Below the pieces are notes generated by a model. It saw nothing but the letters and a program-made list of their open reading frames with translations. It ran no database searches and was not told the origin of the DNA. The translations under genes and the position numbers were made by a program. Shown here piece by piece: positions 40,159 through 51,510 of a stretch of 64,000 nt of DNA. Origin of the DNA: Conoideocrella luteorostrata (Eukaryota > Ascomycota > Sordariomycetes > Hypocreales > Clavicipitaceae); the NCBI GenBank assembly GCA_032433595.1, contig JASWJB010000006.1:124001-188000 (forward strand), written 5' to 3'. Positions within the stretch are counted from its first letter, which is position 1. Each line of letters starts with the position of its first letter.

Positions 40159-41616
40159 CTAAGTTTGAGACGGCTCCACATCATACTCTATATCCGTTCG
40201 TATAATATACTTGGCACCTTTTCTTACGCTGGTACCTTCATGCAGCAGCGCGCCTTTGCTCTCACCATGAGGGAAAACAGCAACTGCTCCCATCACGGGT
40301 CTTACTGGATAGGCATTCAGCGTTCCCTCCCTTGTGGCAGGCATATAAAACATCGTTTCTCCCCCCTCAAACTCATCATTGAGGTACAACAAGAAGGTAA
40401 ACAAGGAGCTCTGCTTCTTGTCTGCCGGCGACGAGTCATACATGTATGTGTCATCTGCGCGAATGCCGGATGGCGGCCATGCTCCGTCAATGTGACATCG
40501 ATATTCTGCGCCGGGGACGTATCGGTAAACACGGAATCGGCGGTTGAGGCCACGAGCCAGCCGGCCGTTAAGCGACGCGGGGATGAAAGGAGCCATGCGC
40601 GCCCAGAGCTTGTCGTGAAAGGCAGTATCGCAGACCCAGTAGAAGTTGTGTGCTAGTATGCTGACATCTTCGTCTTCTCGAACTGGTACATCGGGCAGGA
40701 ACCCAACGCTCTCACCGGCGGCAATGATGGCCTTACATTCATCAGGTGAGAGGACGCCGGTGGCAAGGCTTAAATGCGGCACGTTAGGGTGGTTGTGGAA
40801 AGTGATGGGTCCATGATTCGGTGAGAGATCGACTGTATTTGGCTCTGTTGTGTACAGAATGGCAGGATGGTGATTGGGAGGTTTCCGAAGATGGCCAGGT
40901 GTTGTCTCAATAATTCGAAGCGAAGAAGGTAGCGAGGCAGGTCCCGAGGAAAGAATGGATTTATCCAGCACCGAGGCGTATACTTGGTGTGTGTCGGTGG
41001 ATGACCGCAAATCCCATGCCGCTTGCAGTGCAATGTGAGATGATGATTGAGGCGGAAGCTCTGCGGTGCTACTATAGTCAATGGGGCAACTGACACGAAG
41101 AACAGCATCAAGCACCTCCAGAAGCTCCTTTTCCTTTGCAGAACGGTCGGGATTGACGATACTCGCGCCATTCGGCTGCGTGACCACATCCAGATCCCGC
41201 ACCCAGCGGCACAAAGCGCCCAACTTTGGTTCCTCCCGCCGCAGCCGCATCTCAGCGAGCAGGATCTTCGCCTCGAGGAACTTCTCGTCCGCCAGCGCAG
41301 CCGTCACTCGCGCCGTGAGATTGGCACCTTCGGCAGAATTGACGCCCGTATTGCATGATTGTCGGAAGTCGTAGACGGCGACTCGGAGGTTCTTGCACAG
41401 CTTCGACTTGGTAAGGTTAGGGTATTGCGCCAGCGTCGTCAGCGTCTCAACTGTAATGTCGAGCTCCTCGTCTGAGATGACGGTTTGCAGGTTTTTGGGC
41501 TCGAAGGGTGTTGTGGCGTCGGGTGGCGGGGTGACGATGGAGGTGGTCTTGGCGACCTTTTTGGAGGCTTCGGCTGCTTGGGCCTTTCTCTTTCGCTTTG
41601 CTGCCTTTTGTGTCAT
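40159..41616 (-). CDS. 2-oxoglutarate/Fe(II) oxygenase, prolyl-4-hydroxylase type
   Basis: Intronless, 485 residues from the ATG at 41616. The open frame runs 51 codons further upstream, but the residues there lack conservation character, and the chosen start gives a Lys/Arg-rich N-terminus (MTQKAAKRKRKAQAAEASKK) that could be a nuclear or nucleolar signal. The C-terminal half holds the double-stranded beta-helix: metal ligands His375 and Asp377 in YRCHIDGAW, His459 in GALLHEGTSV, and a following lysine (Lys469, GAKYIIRTD) that would bind 2-oxoglutarate. FLLYLNDEFEGGETMFY is the usual P4H segment. The N-terminal half is helical and of unknown role. Substrate unknown. The truncated retroelement gag fragment ends within roughly 200 bp upstream of the start. 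Confidence 0.8.
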   Translation of the reverse strand: MTQKAAKRKRKAQAAEASKKVAKTTSIVTPPPDATTPFEPKNLQTVISDEELDITVETLTTLAQYPNLTKSKLCKNLRVAVYDFRQSCNTGVNSAEGANLTARVTAALADEKFLEAKILLAEMRLRREEPKLGALCRWVRDLDVVTQPNGASIVNPDRSAKEKELLEVLDAVLRVSCPIDYSSTAELPPQSSSHIALQAAWDLRSSTDTHQVYASVLDKSILSSGPASLPSSLRIIETTPGHLRKPPNHHPAILYTTEPNTVDLSPNHGPITFHNHPNVPHLSLATGVLSPDECKAIIAAGESVGFLPDVPVREDEDVSILAHNFYWVCDTAFHDKLWARMAPFIPASLNGRLARGLNRRFRVYRYVPGAEYRCHIDGAWPPSGIRADDTYMYDSSPADKKQSSLFTFLLYLNDEFEGGETMFYMPATREGTLNAYPVRPVMGAVAVFPHGESKGALLHEGTSVRKGAKYIIRTDIEYDVEPSQT

Positions 41617-41769
41617 GGTGATTGAGCGGTGATGTTTCGTGGGAACCAGCGTGCGTTTCGTTGCGTAGGATGAAATATTTCGTGTCGCCACTTCGGCGAG
41701 AAAGTTAAAGATTGGACCCTTGTCTGTCCAGCACTCTGTAGCGGGGTAGAAAAGGATCGAGCCCCACAT

Positions 41770-42676
41770 TTGCTGTACCCAGAGTTGTTCGAGTAGTTGC
41801 TAGATTGATTCCCATATTGAATTGAGTATGGAAGATTTTGTTCGGGTGAGTTTATCCTCATTGTGTAGGCTTGGTCGAGATGTTTAAGGAGCTCCGCAAT
41901 CTGATCATCCCGCTGAGCTATCTCCTCCTGTTGCTTCAGTATCATCTGGACTGGGTCCAGGCCTGAGGCTAGAACACTGTCTTCGTCCTGTCTAACAATC
42001 TTCTCCGACGCTGAGGTTCTGCAGTCGTACAGAATAACTTTCACATCAGCCATTGTGAGCTCCTTTGAGGCAACACCTTGTGTCCATTTGTCAGAGGCAA
42101 ATAAACGGTCTACGACTCTCTCTTGTAATCGTAGGTCCACGTCTCCGACAGATATTTGACTAATAAAATTAGTGAGCAAGGTCTGTCTATCCTCCGGCTT
42201 CACCTTGTTTGCCAAATCCTCAGCTCTCTTGATGTATGCTATCAAGGATTCCCCTGTCTCTCTCTTGAACGAGTACACCTCCTGTCTTGTGGTCAGCTCC
42301 ACGAGGGGTCTGGCTTGTCGAACTTGTCGAAAAACAATGGGACCACCTTGTCCCATTTCCTCTGATCATAGTCCAAGTCCTCGTACCAACGAGCTGCCTT
42401 TCCCTTTAGCCCTTGGACAAAGTTGCAACGTGTGATCAGTTCTCGATCTCCTTCAGAAATGCCAGCCATGGCCGTGAGGGCTTTGCAGACGTCGATGTAG
42501 TCTTGTGCCGGTCCATCTCTCGGATGGCCCGCAAATGAGAGCCCTTTTCCCATCATGGAATTCATTGGGATAAGTTTTACTCGTGGGGACAGGATTAGGG
42601 AGTTGTAATTTAGGGATGAAACCAGGTCTAGTGGATCTTTGTCAACGACTTGATTCTCCTCTGACGATAGGGCCAA
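41770..42676 (-). mobile_element. Truncated, frameshifted retrotransposon gag fragment
   Basis: Two overlapping minus frames together give a retrotransposon gag-like sequence: FSGEE/NY-type start, then RDGPAQDYIDVCKAL, CNFVQGLKGKAARWYEDL, and after a frameshift near 42300 VYSFKRETGESLIAYIKRAEDLANKV and VDLRLQERVVDRLFA, ending in a Gln/Asn/Ser-rich stretch. This is the pattern of Ty3/gypsy-type Gag. There is no zinc knuckle, protease, reverse transcriptase or integrase, and no LTR pair was seen. It is therefore a dead 5' remnant whose 3' end abuts the upstream region of the 2OG oxygenase gene. Confidence 0.6.
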
Positions 42677-45655
42677 ACGTTCAAATGACGGGGATCAGCT
42701 AAGCCCACGTCGGTGAAACGGCAGGTGAGGAAGTGTCCAAGATAAGGGGAGATGAATGTGACGATGAGTGAAGGGGAGACTGTGATGAGTCGTTGGTGGA
42801 GTCTGTCCGATCGTGATGGTTTGGATCCGGGAATGGAGGTGGCACTTCTCTGTTCATCTGTCCGCCTCCACACGCAAAGGTAGCCTAGATTCCAAATAAA
42901 GTTTGAATCTGCACGCAATCTTCGGGCTCGACCTGTTATCATCAACTCAAGTAGAATAGGCTCAGGAGGCACGTAAAGGAGACGGGAAATGATCCTGGTT
43001 GACTTTCAGTGGTTCTCTGACCAACTTGATGGCAAATTTTTATTGACTGGTTGGATGGATGTCTTAGAAGAAGACAAAGAAATCCACGCGTCCACCATAT
43101 TCAAATAACTTGCAAGTCTCCGCCCATGGTGCCACCTGACCAAATAGCCGATGGACTTTCCCCAACCATTCTCTCACCTTCCCCCTTTCCGAATCCTGGG
43201 TGTGCGCCTCCCCTCAGCTTGAGTTGGGAGTTCCTCCTCAAACGAGTGCATTGACGTGCGCGCCCTCATCAAATCATCACAGTGTTAACCCCCCCCCCCC
43301 CCAAAATACAGTGGAAAAAGTGGGGCCAGGGCGCTGTAAGTGCGCTGTAAAATTAGTGGTTCCAGCGTGCACACTCATTCCAACACTAGCTCTCAGCGTG
43401 CGCGAGTTTAGTGCATAAAACCCCGCTTGTCGATCCAGACACTGGCCATGGGAGCCAAAAAAAATCGTCAAGTCCAGACCCAAGTCTGCGCGTGTCCAGT
43501 CAATCTTCCACCACCACCTAACCACTCCAGGAGATCATCTCTATCCCTTCTGTAATTCCCAGGGTCAGTATGCAATGCTCATTCCGAGTCATTAAGATAT
43601 TTTCCCGGGTCATAATTTCTCAGTCGCATCTTCCCCTGATGACTATCCGCCGTGCATCCGAGAGTGTCGCGCCCTCCAAGGTTCAGTATTTCGAGCTCAT
43701 TCTGGTCTCAGTCCCAACAGTCCCAACGGTCAGTGTCCAGTATTCCGGCCTCATACTGCCCACGTCTCCCCAGTCAGTATACAATATCTTGGCCTCATTC
43801 CATCCTTGTCCTGTCATCCCATTGGTGTCAGCAACTTCAGAGCTGCTCCATCGTAATCATTTCCATCACGTTCCAATCTTCAATTGTCCGTGATGTCGTC
43901 AAGCCAACATTCATTTTCCAACGTCATTCAAAGCCAGCTCATCCACTCTCTGCTCCTCCCTGACTCCCAGATAGTCCCCAAGTCCCCGCAGTCCTTAGAG
44001 GCCTCATCTGACCGTCGTCCATCCAATCCCGCAGTCTTAGTGGTCCCGAAGTTTCACGCAAGCGTTTTTCCCAACCTCAGCTGGTATCTTGGATCGTCTG
44101 CCATTCTCCATTGGTCGCTAGTCCCGCAGTCCTAGCAGTACTCCCAATTTCAGGCCAATCCTTCCATCCTGCTCGAGTCTCTCAGATTCGCTCGGAGTCG
44201 TTCTCAGCGTCATTTGTAGTTCCATTCGTAGGCATAATTCACCAGATTCGGGTATTCCAGTTCAAAAATATAGAATTCAAAAATGGAGGGCTTCACATCG
44301 TGGGATAAACCTGTCTCTGTCGCCGTATATAAATATCATCAATCATTGGATATTGTGTGTGATGTCTAAGCTAAGTTCCAACTGTGGTGCCATCCTCCGC
44401 CAATGGTCACCTTGAGTGGAACACCTCCCCACAACTACACGTGTGGTCACTCAGACCGGTAACAGCCCGATCAGTCTGGCAACGCTTGCAGCACGCCAAC
44501 GGAAGATGGCTCCTAAGGCTGAGTTTGCATGAGGCAATCAGAATACAGTTTCCCCTTCAGCTGGCCTGTTGGGAATGATGCAAGCTGCCAAACGAGGACG
44601 GCTCGTGCCATTGGACGAAGCCGGGACTGGCTAGAATAGTGTCTGCAGTTGTCATGGCATGGTCACACTGTCGAGGCGTCCCGCAGGAAAGCTGACACCA
44701 TACATTCAAGATTCAGCCGCTTGGCACTTCCATCTCAATTCTCGTTTCGATTGGGCCACATATTTCTCTTTCGGGGCATTTCCCGTGCCAACGCTTGTCA
44801 AGCTGGCGGCATAACGGTGCCATGAAGCTTCACAAAGTGGCAGTTAGGTGGTGTGTGAACCGCATTTACATGCTCCATAACCATAACAGATAACCCAGAA
44901 GTTGTCGAGAAGCGGTATTACAGGAATCCAATCCACTCACCTAAGTCTAACCGCCAATTCTAACCGCACACAAACCGTCTACTAGTTGATGAGCTATCGT
45001 TGTCGCTTTCCATAGTAGGTATGGGATCCTCCATGAAGGACGGAAAAAACCATTTATCGATAGCCACTCTATGGGCAGGTAATGGTTGCTGCATGCATCG
45101 TAAGGGCCGCAGATCCCAGCATCCGTAGACTACAACGGAGCAGCCAATGCAAGCACTACTGCACTTTAATTGGTCTAGAATGATAAAGTTAAGAATTCCC
45201 CACGACTTGGTGCCCGCATAATAACGAAACTCGACAGATGAAGCTCCAAGGCGAAGCTGCCTTCGGCTTGTGGCGTGAAAGTAAGACATCTGCGAAAGCT
45301 CTGTTGCCCGCATTTTGATGAAGCCAGAAGGTTCGAGTCCATACCAATGCGTTGGTCGCGCGTAAGCTTGAGCAGACATGCGAGCTTTCGGAGAAAGAGG
45401 TAGTAAGCACGCCATAACCAACGATCTTTGGTGAAACAGAGACCAATACATGGCTCTCGTGTTCGGAAATGCCACGCCTTCAGAAGATCCAGACATGAAG
45501 CTTGGCAAATAGCGGTCGAGTACGCTAGTAGCCACGTTCTAATTGAATTGTAGTACTGGCTAATTGTGCTGACCGGCAAGCTTTAGCCGATGACAACAAA
45601 CTTCAACTACATACCTAGCTGGTTGTTGTAAGCAAACAGAACACCACGCGATGCA
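42677..45655. other. Intergenic with homopolymer and diverged repeats
   Basis: Holds a run of 14 C at 43289-43302 and a C/T-rich stretch (43560-44300) with diverged units sharing CAGTAT..(T)C.GCCTCATTC. The minus frames at 44960-45579 overlap each other in three phases and look unsupported. Part of 42680-43250 may be the leader/LTR side of the gag remnant, but no LTR ends were found. Confidence 0.4.
43678..43830. repeat. Diverged tandem repeat, about 45-60 nt units
   Basis: Three successive units contain CAGTATTTCGAGCTCATTC, CAGTATTCCGGCCTCATAC and CAATATCTTGGCCTCATTC, separated by variable TCCCAACAG/TCCCCAGTCAG-rich spacers. Similarity is partial, consistent with an old array. Confidence 0.4.
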
Positions 45656-46774
45656 TCAAACTACCTTGCCCAATCCGAAAAAGCCCCCGTCGCTATCAAA
45701 TGCCATCTCCCAAGCTCTCAAGAAATGCCTCCCTGTATTAAAATGTGGTGGGTTTTTACGCGGATCCGCCAAGCTCAGCCTGACGCTTGATGGCACAACG
45801 CCATCCTCTTCACCCTCCGCATCACCGACAGTGAATTTTTCTTTAGCGATGAATTTCCTGTTTTTCTGCGGTCCAATCTGAATCTCAACGACCGATCCGT
45901 CATCTAGAACCGGCGGGTTCGTCCGCTTCACTTTTGTCCCCAGAGGAAGCGTCATGTACATTTGCGATACCCCCGTGTCAATAAGAGCCGGCCCAGTGAT
46001 ACACTCCATCCCGTCCACAGCCATGCAGCCTTCTACCTGAGCCCAGTCTCGCGAGTCCGCATGATTTTCTCGTAGAGAGAGCTTTGAGAAGTGCATGCCA
46101 GCAGTATTCGAACCTGTCAGCCCGATGGTGATGCCATGCTTATTCACAATAAAGCCGTTCCTGAACTTGGGGTTCCCAATTAGATTAACCCCATCAATAC
46201 TCTGCACATTGATGAAAGGATTTTTGTCCGGTGTTCCCTGAGGCATCCCGTCATGCTCTCGTCCGAATCCAACCCCCATGACACGAATCCCCGTAGGCAT
46301 GTGTATGGTACCGGGCGAGGTTCCTTCCAACGCCGCAGGGCAAACATCCCGGTCCCTCGTCCCGTTGTATTGCGGACAGTGAGTCTTGGTTTCCACCGCA
46401 AGAATGGGGACTCTGGCTTTGATCTCAACCTTGGCGTATGTAAAAAAGATGTCCCTTGGTATCCAGTGTCCAGAGTAGAGTATTTTGCTGCTGGACAGAA
46501 ACTCCCAGCCGGCTGGATACTTGGATGCTTCTTCCTTGGTCCAATCCGGCAAGTCAGCTGCTGAAAACAGAAATCCGCAGCTCCCCGTGTCAATGATGGG
46601 CAGATATGCCCTGGACATGAGGCCGCTGTCGCTGCGGAGTTTTATTTCTGTCCCGACATCCTTTGTGAATGGAACGGCGGCATTGGTTCTGGAAGAGTAA
46701 TATGGGATGGTGGCTTGGATGGTAAAAGCATCGTACACAATGTGCGCGACCATGATAGCAGCGCCAGGCAGCAT
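45656..46774 (-). CDS. Aspartic-protease-like (two DTG motifs) protein
   Basis: Intronless, 372 residues. Two aspartic-protease signature-like sites stand about 200 residues apart: YLPIIDTGSCGFLF (Asp62) and ALIDTGVSQMYM (Asp266). That spacing fits the bilobal pepsin-like fold rather than retropepsin. Between them are ILYSGHWIPRDIFFTYAKVEI and GTIHMPTGIRVMGVGFGRE. The C-terminus ends in GGFFGLGKV, the usual closing strand. It has no signal peptide at this start, unusual for secreted pepsins, so it may be cytosolic, may lack its first exon, or may have lost secretion. I know fungal conserved hypotheticals of this kind but no function. Divergent from nothing close; the HET-domain gene lies on the same strand 390 bp upstream. 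Confidence 0.65.
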   Translation of the reverse strand: MLPGAAIMVAHIVYDAFTIQATIPYYSSRTNAAVPFTKDVGTEIKLRSDSGLMSRAYLPIIDTGSCGFLFSAADLPDWTKEEASKYPAGWEFLSSSKILYSGHWIPRDIFFTYAKVEIKARVPILAVETKTHCPQYNGTRDRDVCPAALEGTSPGTIHMPTGIRVMGVGFGREHDGMPQGTPDKNPFINVQSIDGVNLIGNPKFRNGFIVNKHGITIGLTGSNTAGMHFSKLSLRENHADSRDWAQVEGCMAVDGMECITGPALIDTGVSQMYMTLPLGTKVKRTNPPVLDDGSVVEIQIGPQKNRKFIAKEKFTVGDAEGEEDGVVPSSVRLSLADPRKNPPHFNTGRHFLRAWEMAFDSDGGFFGLGKVV

Positions 46775-47163
46775 TGGGGGTCGAGCAGCGTGTAGCGTGC
46801 AGCGTGAAAAAAATAATCAGAGGAAAGGAGAGATGAATTTGAATGCCAGGCGAGACTGCTCGTTGACGGACTTGGCGCTAGGAAATTGTTAGGGTTATTT
46901 ATTCTGGCCACACCGCCACAGCCCTCGTTAGTGTTTGTGAATGCGCATAACGTGGCTTCCAGTCATTATTCAATAAGTGTTGGGCATCAGGTGATCGTGT
47001 GGCAGTGTGAGTCTGCATACTCCGTCCGTATGGCTCGATCAGTATTTTAGCTGACCACTATACTCCGTATATTACGGAGTAGTCTTTGCTCCAATAACCT
47101 CTGCAATAACTACTGCCGCGACAGGAAGGCTCTTTGTGACAAGACCCTGCCAATACCATCCAT
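46775..47163. other. Intergenic with paired inverted 9-mers
   Basis: TACTCCGTA (47061) and TACGGAGTA (47073) form an inverted pair with a 3-bp centre, just downstream of the HET-domain gene stop. Confidence 0.55.
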
Positions 47164-48879
47164 CTATCTGCGGCTACGTAAAAATGCACTCTCCTTCCAG
47201 TCAATATACACCAAATGATACGGCAAGCCATTCTTCTGCGTCTCCAGCGTCACCGAAACCCACATGTAGTATCCCGCCAGCGAGATACTTTCCAGGCCAT
47301 CACCCGTGGTCGTGGGCCGTGGTGCAATTGCCCGAAGAGCCAGCGACTCCTTGGATGTAAACTGGAAAGGAGTCTCATTCACCCCCGGCCAAATATCACT
47401 ATTGACAATTTTCACAGAAATACGACTCGGATCCCTCACCGCGCCGCCACCCAACTGAATCACCAGCACAAAGTACTTGAACTGAGGATTCGTCTCGTAG
47501 TTCCCCGGCACGAACGCTATGTGCATGTACTGCTCAGATGCCATCTCTAGCAGGAACTGACCACCGATGAGATCCCAATTAGCTCTGGGTTCCGTAGTCC
47601 GAATGTTCCAGTATTTGCGGCCCGACTTTTTCCACGGTTTCCACCGAAGGCGTACAGCATATCGCTCCCACAGCGATAACTGCCGACTAAGCGACTCCGA
47701 GATATTGTTGATGATGCAAACTGACTCATTTAGTGGATCCAGTATGTGGTTATTTCGGAATGCCTTTTGTCTCTCCGGGCTTTCGTAGATGCGCACGAAG
47801 AGTCCAGGGCCTACTTTCTGGAGGGCAATGTACCAATCTTGGTCGCGAATGCCGCGAAATGCAGCATCTCGGTAATTTAACGCAAGAAGGTACTGATAGC
47901 GATATTCCTCAGTTCCATTCTGGCAGTATATCCTGGCGGTTGGGAAATAAATGCCTTGATTTGTGAGGGAGAACTGCGTTCTTAACTTGTCGCCGAGCAA
48001 GCTGCTCGAGCTGTGTTCCTCCTCGCCATCGTGCACAGCGTCTCGAAGGAAGTCTGACGGCGAGGATGCTAGTACAGGCATGTATTCCGATGCTCTTGGT
48101 GCCCCGCGCCATGCAAAGATCGACATGTCGTTGTATTTACGGATAATCTCCTCCTGGAGCCTTTGAAAGGCCATACTGCCTTCACCGTAGAGCATCGGCA
48201 TATGTATGCCGAGAATGCCCAGAAGGCTGTATGATAAGTCTTCAATCCTCGTAGTCCGGCGTCTGGCCATCCAGGATATCCTGCGTGCAACAGGGAGGTC
48301 GTGAAGGTCTTTCCCTTGTGGTGCTATCAGAACAGTCTTGGGGATTCCCGTGATGCGCGAGAGGATATCTCCGAGGCAATCCTTGGTCCCTATTTCCCGC
48401 CAGTCATGACTGAAGAATCGAATGTGTCGCGGCGCGAGGAGCTCCTGTAGGCACCAGCCACGAGTGAACCATCGACATTTCTCAAGGCGCTCTTGCAATA
48501 GCCGATGCTGGGAAATGATAGCGTCATCATGAATAGAAAGATCGCCCAGCATTGCGTAGCAGATTTGCGAAGAGCGATACCACGCAAACATGGAGTTGAT
48601 TGCTTCGGTGAGCTCGGCGCTGCTTGATTTGTCAATGCAGCAGGTATCAACCCAAGCGTAACGATAGCCGTCGCTTCGGGCCTGTTCGCATGTTGCGACA
48701 ATCTTGCGATAGCCAGCCTTGTTTCTGATCTCGTCACACGTTCCAAGACGAGCCAACCCGCGGAATTCTTGGAATGAGAGCTCGTCATCGCCCCATGTAT
48801 GTGACAGGATGGCATATGCGGGGGTTTCATCGCCGTAAAAGAGCTCCAGCGATATTGTAGTCGTGTTAATTAGCCACAT
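47164..48879 (-). CDS. HET-domain (heterokaryon incompatibility) protein
   Basis: Intronless, 571 residues. The N-terminal HET domain is complete: YAILSHTWGDDELSFQEF (about 22-39), GYRKIVATCEQARSDGYRYAWVDTCCIDK and FAWYRSSQICYAMLGDL, then WFTRGWCLQELLAPRHIRFF (about 138-157). SYSLLGILGIHMPMLYGEG closes the conserved part. The remaining 330 residues resemble the region commonly following HET domains in this subfamily, with no NACHT, WD40 or ankyrin repeats. HET proteins trigger programmed cell death upon non-self recognition or related stress; a specific partner is not identifiable in the neighbourhood. The gene ends in a short basic tail. Confidence 0.88.
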   Translation of the reverse strand: MWLINTTTISLELFYGDETPAYAILSHTWGDDELSFQEFRGLARLGTCDEIRNKAGYRKIVATCEQARSDGYRYAWVDTCCIDKSSSAELTEAINSMFAWYRSSQICYAMLGDLSIHDDAIISQHRLLQERLEKCRWFTRGWCLQELLAPRHIRFFSHDWREIGTKDCLGDILSRITGIPKTVLIAPQGKDLHDLPVARRISWMARRRTTRIEDLSYSLLGILGIHMPMLYGEGSMAFQRLQEEIIRKYNDMSIFAWRGAPRASEYMPVLASSPSDFLRDAVHDGEEEHSSSSLLGDKLRTQFSLTNQGIYFPTARIYCQNGTEEYRYQYLLALNYRDAAFRGIRDQDWYIALQKVGPGLFVRIYESPERQKAFRNNHILDPLNESVCIINNISESLSRQLSLWERYAVRLRWKPWKKSGRKYWNIRTTEPRANWDLIGGQFLLEMASEQYMHIAFVPGNYETNPQFKYFVLVIQLGGGAVRDPSRISVKIVNSDIWPGVNETPFQFTSKESLALRAIAPRPTTTGDGLESISLAGYYMWVSVTLETQKNGLPYHLVYIDWKESAFLRSRR

Positions 48880-51275
48880 GATATGATGTATTCCTGAGGC
48901 TGTATTTTTTTGAGTTCAGATGATAGATAAGCGCGGCGAGATTGGTCAACCTGCCACGACAGTTCGTGGTCGGAATTGACCAGTCTTAGTTAAGCCATAA
49001 ATAATACACGAGCCCCATTGTAACTAATCACCTGCACAAAAAAGACACGATTATTGCCGAAAGTCTCAACATGGCATGTTCAGTCATTTTTCGAAGCAAT
49101 TAACTCCGTAACGTGTCACCGTGAATGCTTTACGTGCTTTAACAGCGCTGCCCAATACATGCTTGCAATCGATAGCCAACTCGACCCAAAGGGGCAACAG
49201 CAGCACCAGCAATAATTCACCCTCTGTAACCCCACCTGTTGTACCTGGGCACTTCCGTACTCCGTACAAATAGAGCGATGACTTATTACTAGTAGTTACT
49301 CAGAGCTGCGTTATCCAACACTCCTTTTGTACCACGCTAACAGAGCAGTTTGCGTTGTGACATTTTGCGGCGGTTTCTGGGTTAGATATATTATTCTACT
49401 AAATTATAAATTGCGCGCTGTATTACACCCTGTATTGTACGCTATTATGCGCTAATATACTCTGTACACTGGCTGCACGCCGCTTGATGTGGATTTATAC
49501 CAGCCTTGTTAACGAAAGACTTCGCGGACTTGGGAGGACTCCTGATCTCTTTGGCAACCACAACCATAAGGCTCACTTTTCGTACCGGATGGGGGGTCGT
49601 AGCAAATTACAAGTAGCGCATTAATGGTACTTATTCTGCCCGCTAATTTATCCTACATATGATAAAAGTCCCCGCGAGCTTGTGTTACAAAGAGATACAT
49701 TGCACCGCAAAAGAAGGTGCTGGATGACCTGAAGAGGGCTGCCTGCCCATTTCTTAGCGGGGCAGAGTGCGGCAGAAGTGGGAAAAGTGGGCTCAACAAT
49801 CAATATTTACCCGTACAATGCATCCGCTGAGCATCTCTGGAGTCTAGGAGACGCAAGGTCTCAGCTAATTTACCCCAAAAAAAATAAAAGGCAGGCAGGC
49901 AGGTTAAAAGAAAAAACGATGCCTTCAGCCAAACGTGCAAAGAAAGCCAATTAATGGCGCCGGTCGCCAGGCAAACCAGGCACCCAGAGTAACCCAAGAT
50001 GACATCCAGGGCGGAGGCAGAATAGGCCCCCACCCGATGTCTCGATTAATCTGTCAGACGCATGCCTACTAAATTCTAGCACATCGCTTGGGGCCGCCTT
50101 GTTACAGTCTGTGCCCATAAATTTCCAACCCCCAGAGTCGCGTTGCGGCACGCCAGCTGGGTTGGAAACTATTAGACCCCCACTGTAAGTGTGATGTAGC
50201 TATTTGTAAAACAGAAATCGTAATATTTTCTACTACCGTAGAAAATCGGCCATAAATAAAGTACCTCTACTACGTAACGACTTATGTTTCTACTGGTTGA
50301 CTAGCCCCACATATATGTCATTGAGACTCTCCGGAATCGCTGCAGGCTGCTGCTGCTTAGTACATTGTAATGCCATCAGCAAGATCAGGTTCAACTGTTG
50401 AGGCTCGAGGCGGACTGGAACTAAAATGGTCTCGTTGGTCAGCAACTTGTTGTCCTACTTTTTGGCCTTACCGCAGTCATAGGATTAAGTCATGACAGTT
50501 CGTATAATGCATAAAATAAGGGTCATGCTTTTTTTACTGAGCCCACACCGTCAAATTGACGCCTTCGCCCATGCTAATCTGAAAACTAATAAGGGATAAC
50601 TGGTTCTCATTGGGCGGAATACGATCACAGGGCAATTGCTGACCTCCCTGTAACCCATCCTTTTCATCGTCCAAAATTGCAGTGGTCATCAGGCCCACCT
50701 GTATGGGTTTCCAACGACACATTATTGGCCAACAGTATCAGGCTAATAATGTATGATAGCAAGAATCTGCCTATTCGGGAGTCAGAAATACGCTCACCCC
50801 TTAGTAGGTAAAATGTCCATCGTACGAAATGACGAGACAAACTGCACGGTTATATTGGAGACACAGCTCATAGACACGCTACCACCAGCGCCAGAAGTAT
50901 AATATAAATGATGGAAGCACCCAGACGGTTTTTTTTTTTTTTTTCGTTTCTTGCCTCTTCTAGAAGCTGTCTCATACCCTCTTTTATCATCCAAAGCAGT
51001 AACAACAACAACAAGATGCTCAATGGCTCAATGACCAAAGCCAGCGCCGCTTACAGATACATTCTTCCAATAGCCTGATTTTTTTCTTCCTCTCACCTCG
51101 TTTTCCGGTCAATTATATATAACAGCTTCGACTGTCCGTCCTTCGACATCGGGAATGCATCTACATATCCTCGGCCCAGAGTTTATCCGGTATTGTCAAC
51201 TGATATCATGAATTACATAATCGACTAGGAGCTTCGTCGTCCCAATGCTGCTGTACTTTGCCGAAACTCCCACAT
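48880..51275. other. Long gene-poor stretch, first half
   Basis: No gene recognised. It holds a TACTCCGTA motif (49258) and a T16 run at 50929-50944. The small minus frames (49800-50151, 50534-50722) lack support. Confidence 0.4.
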
Positions 51276-51370
51276 GGCCCGAAAATCGAACATGCCAAAG
51301 TGAGGCGACCCGAAACTCGAACACACAAAAGTGAGGTGGCCCGAGGATCGAACATACCAAAGTGAGGCGA
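51276..51370. repeat. Three-copy minisatellite, about 31 nt
   Basis: Units share GGCCCGA..ATCGAACAT.CCAAAGTGAGG with a few substitutions; all three phases of the minus strand stay open through it. Confidence 0.75.
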
Positions 51371-51448
51371 GCAAAACGAAGCGAACGAGATCGACAACGG
51401 ATATTGAACGCGACATACCGCCCTTTTATCAGCCTCACTATCATACAC

Positions 51449-51510
51449 GCCTTGCAGGTGCTGCAGGTCGCCTGGATGCCTTGCAGGTGCTGGTAGGTCG
51501 CCTGGACGCC
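51449..51510. repeat. Two-copy 31-nt repeat
   Basis: GCCTTGCAGGTGCTG followed by AGGTCGCCTGGA occurs twice in tandem, 80 bp after the preceding array. A perfect 7-bp inverted repeat (GAACATT-GACG-AATGTTC) follows at 51591-51608. Confidence 0.65.

Noticed and set aside
42677..43260. LTR belonging to the gag remnant.
   Set aside because: No paired terminal repeats, TG...CA ends or clear primer-binding site could be identified by eye.
44960..45579. A 191-codon minus frame and overlapping 134- and 85-codon frames.
   Set aside because: Three phases are open at once, no start context or recognised motif; could not be supported as a gene.
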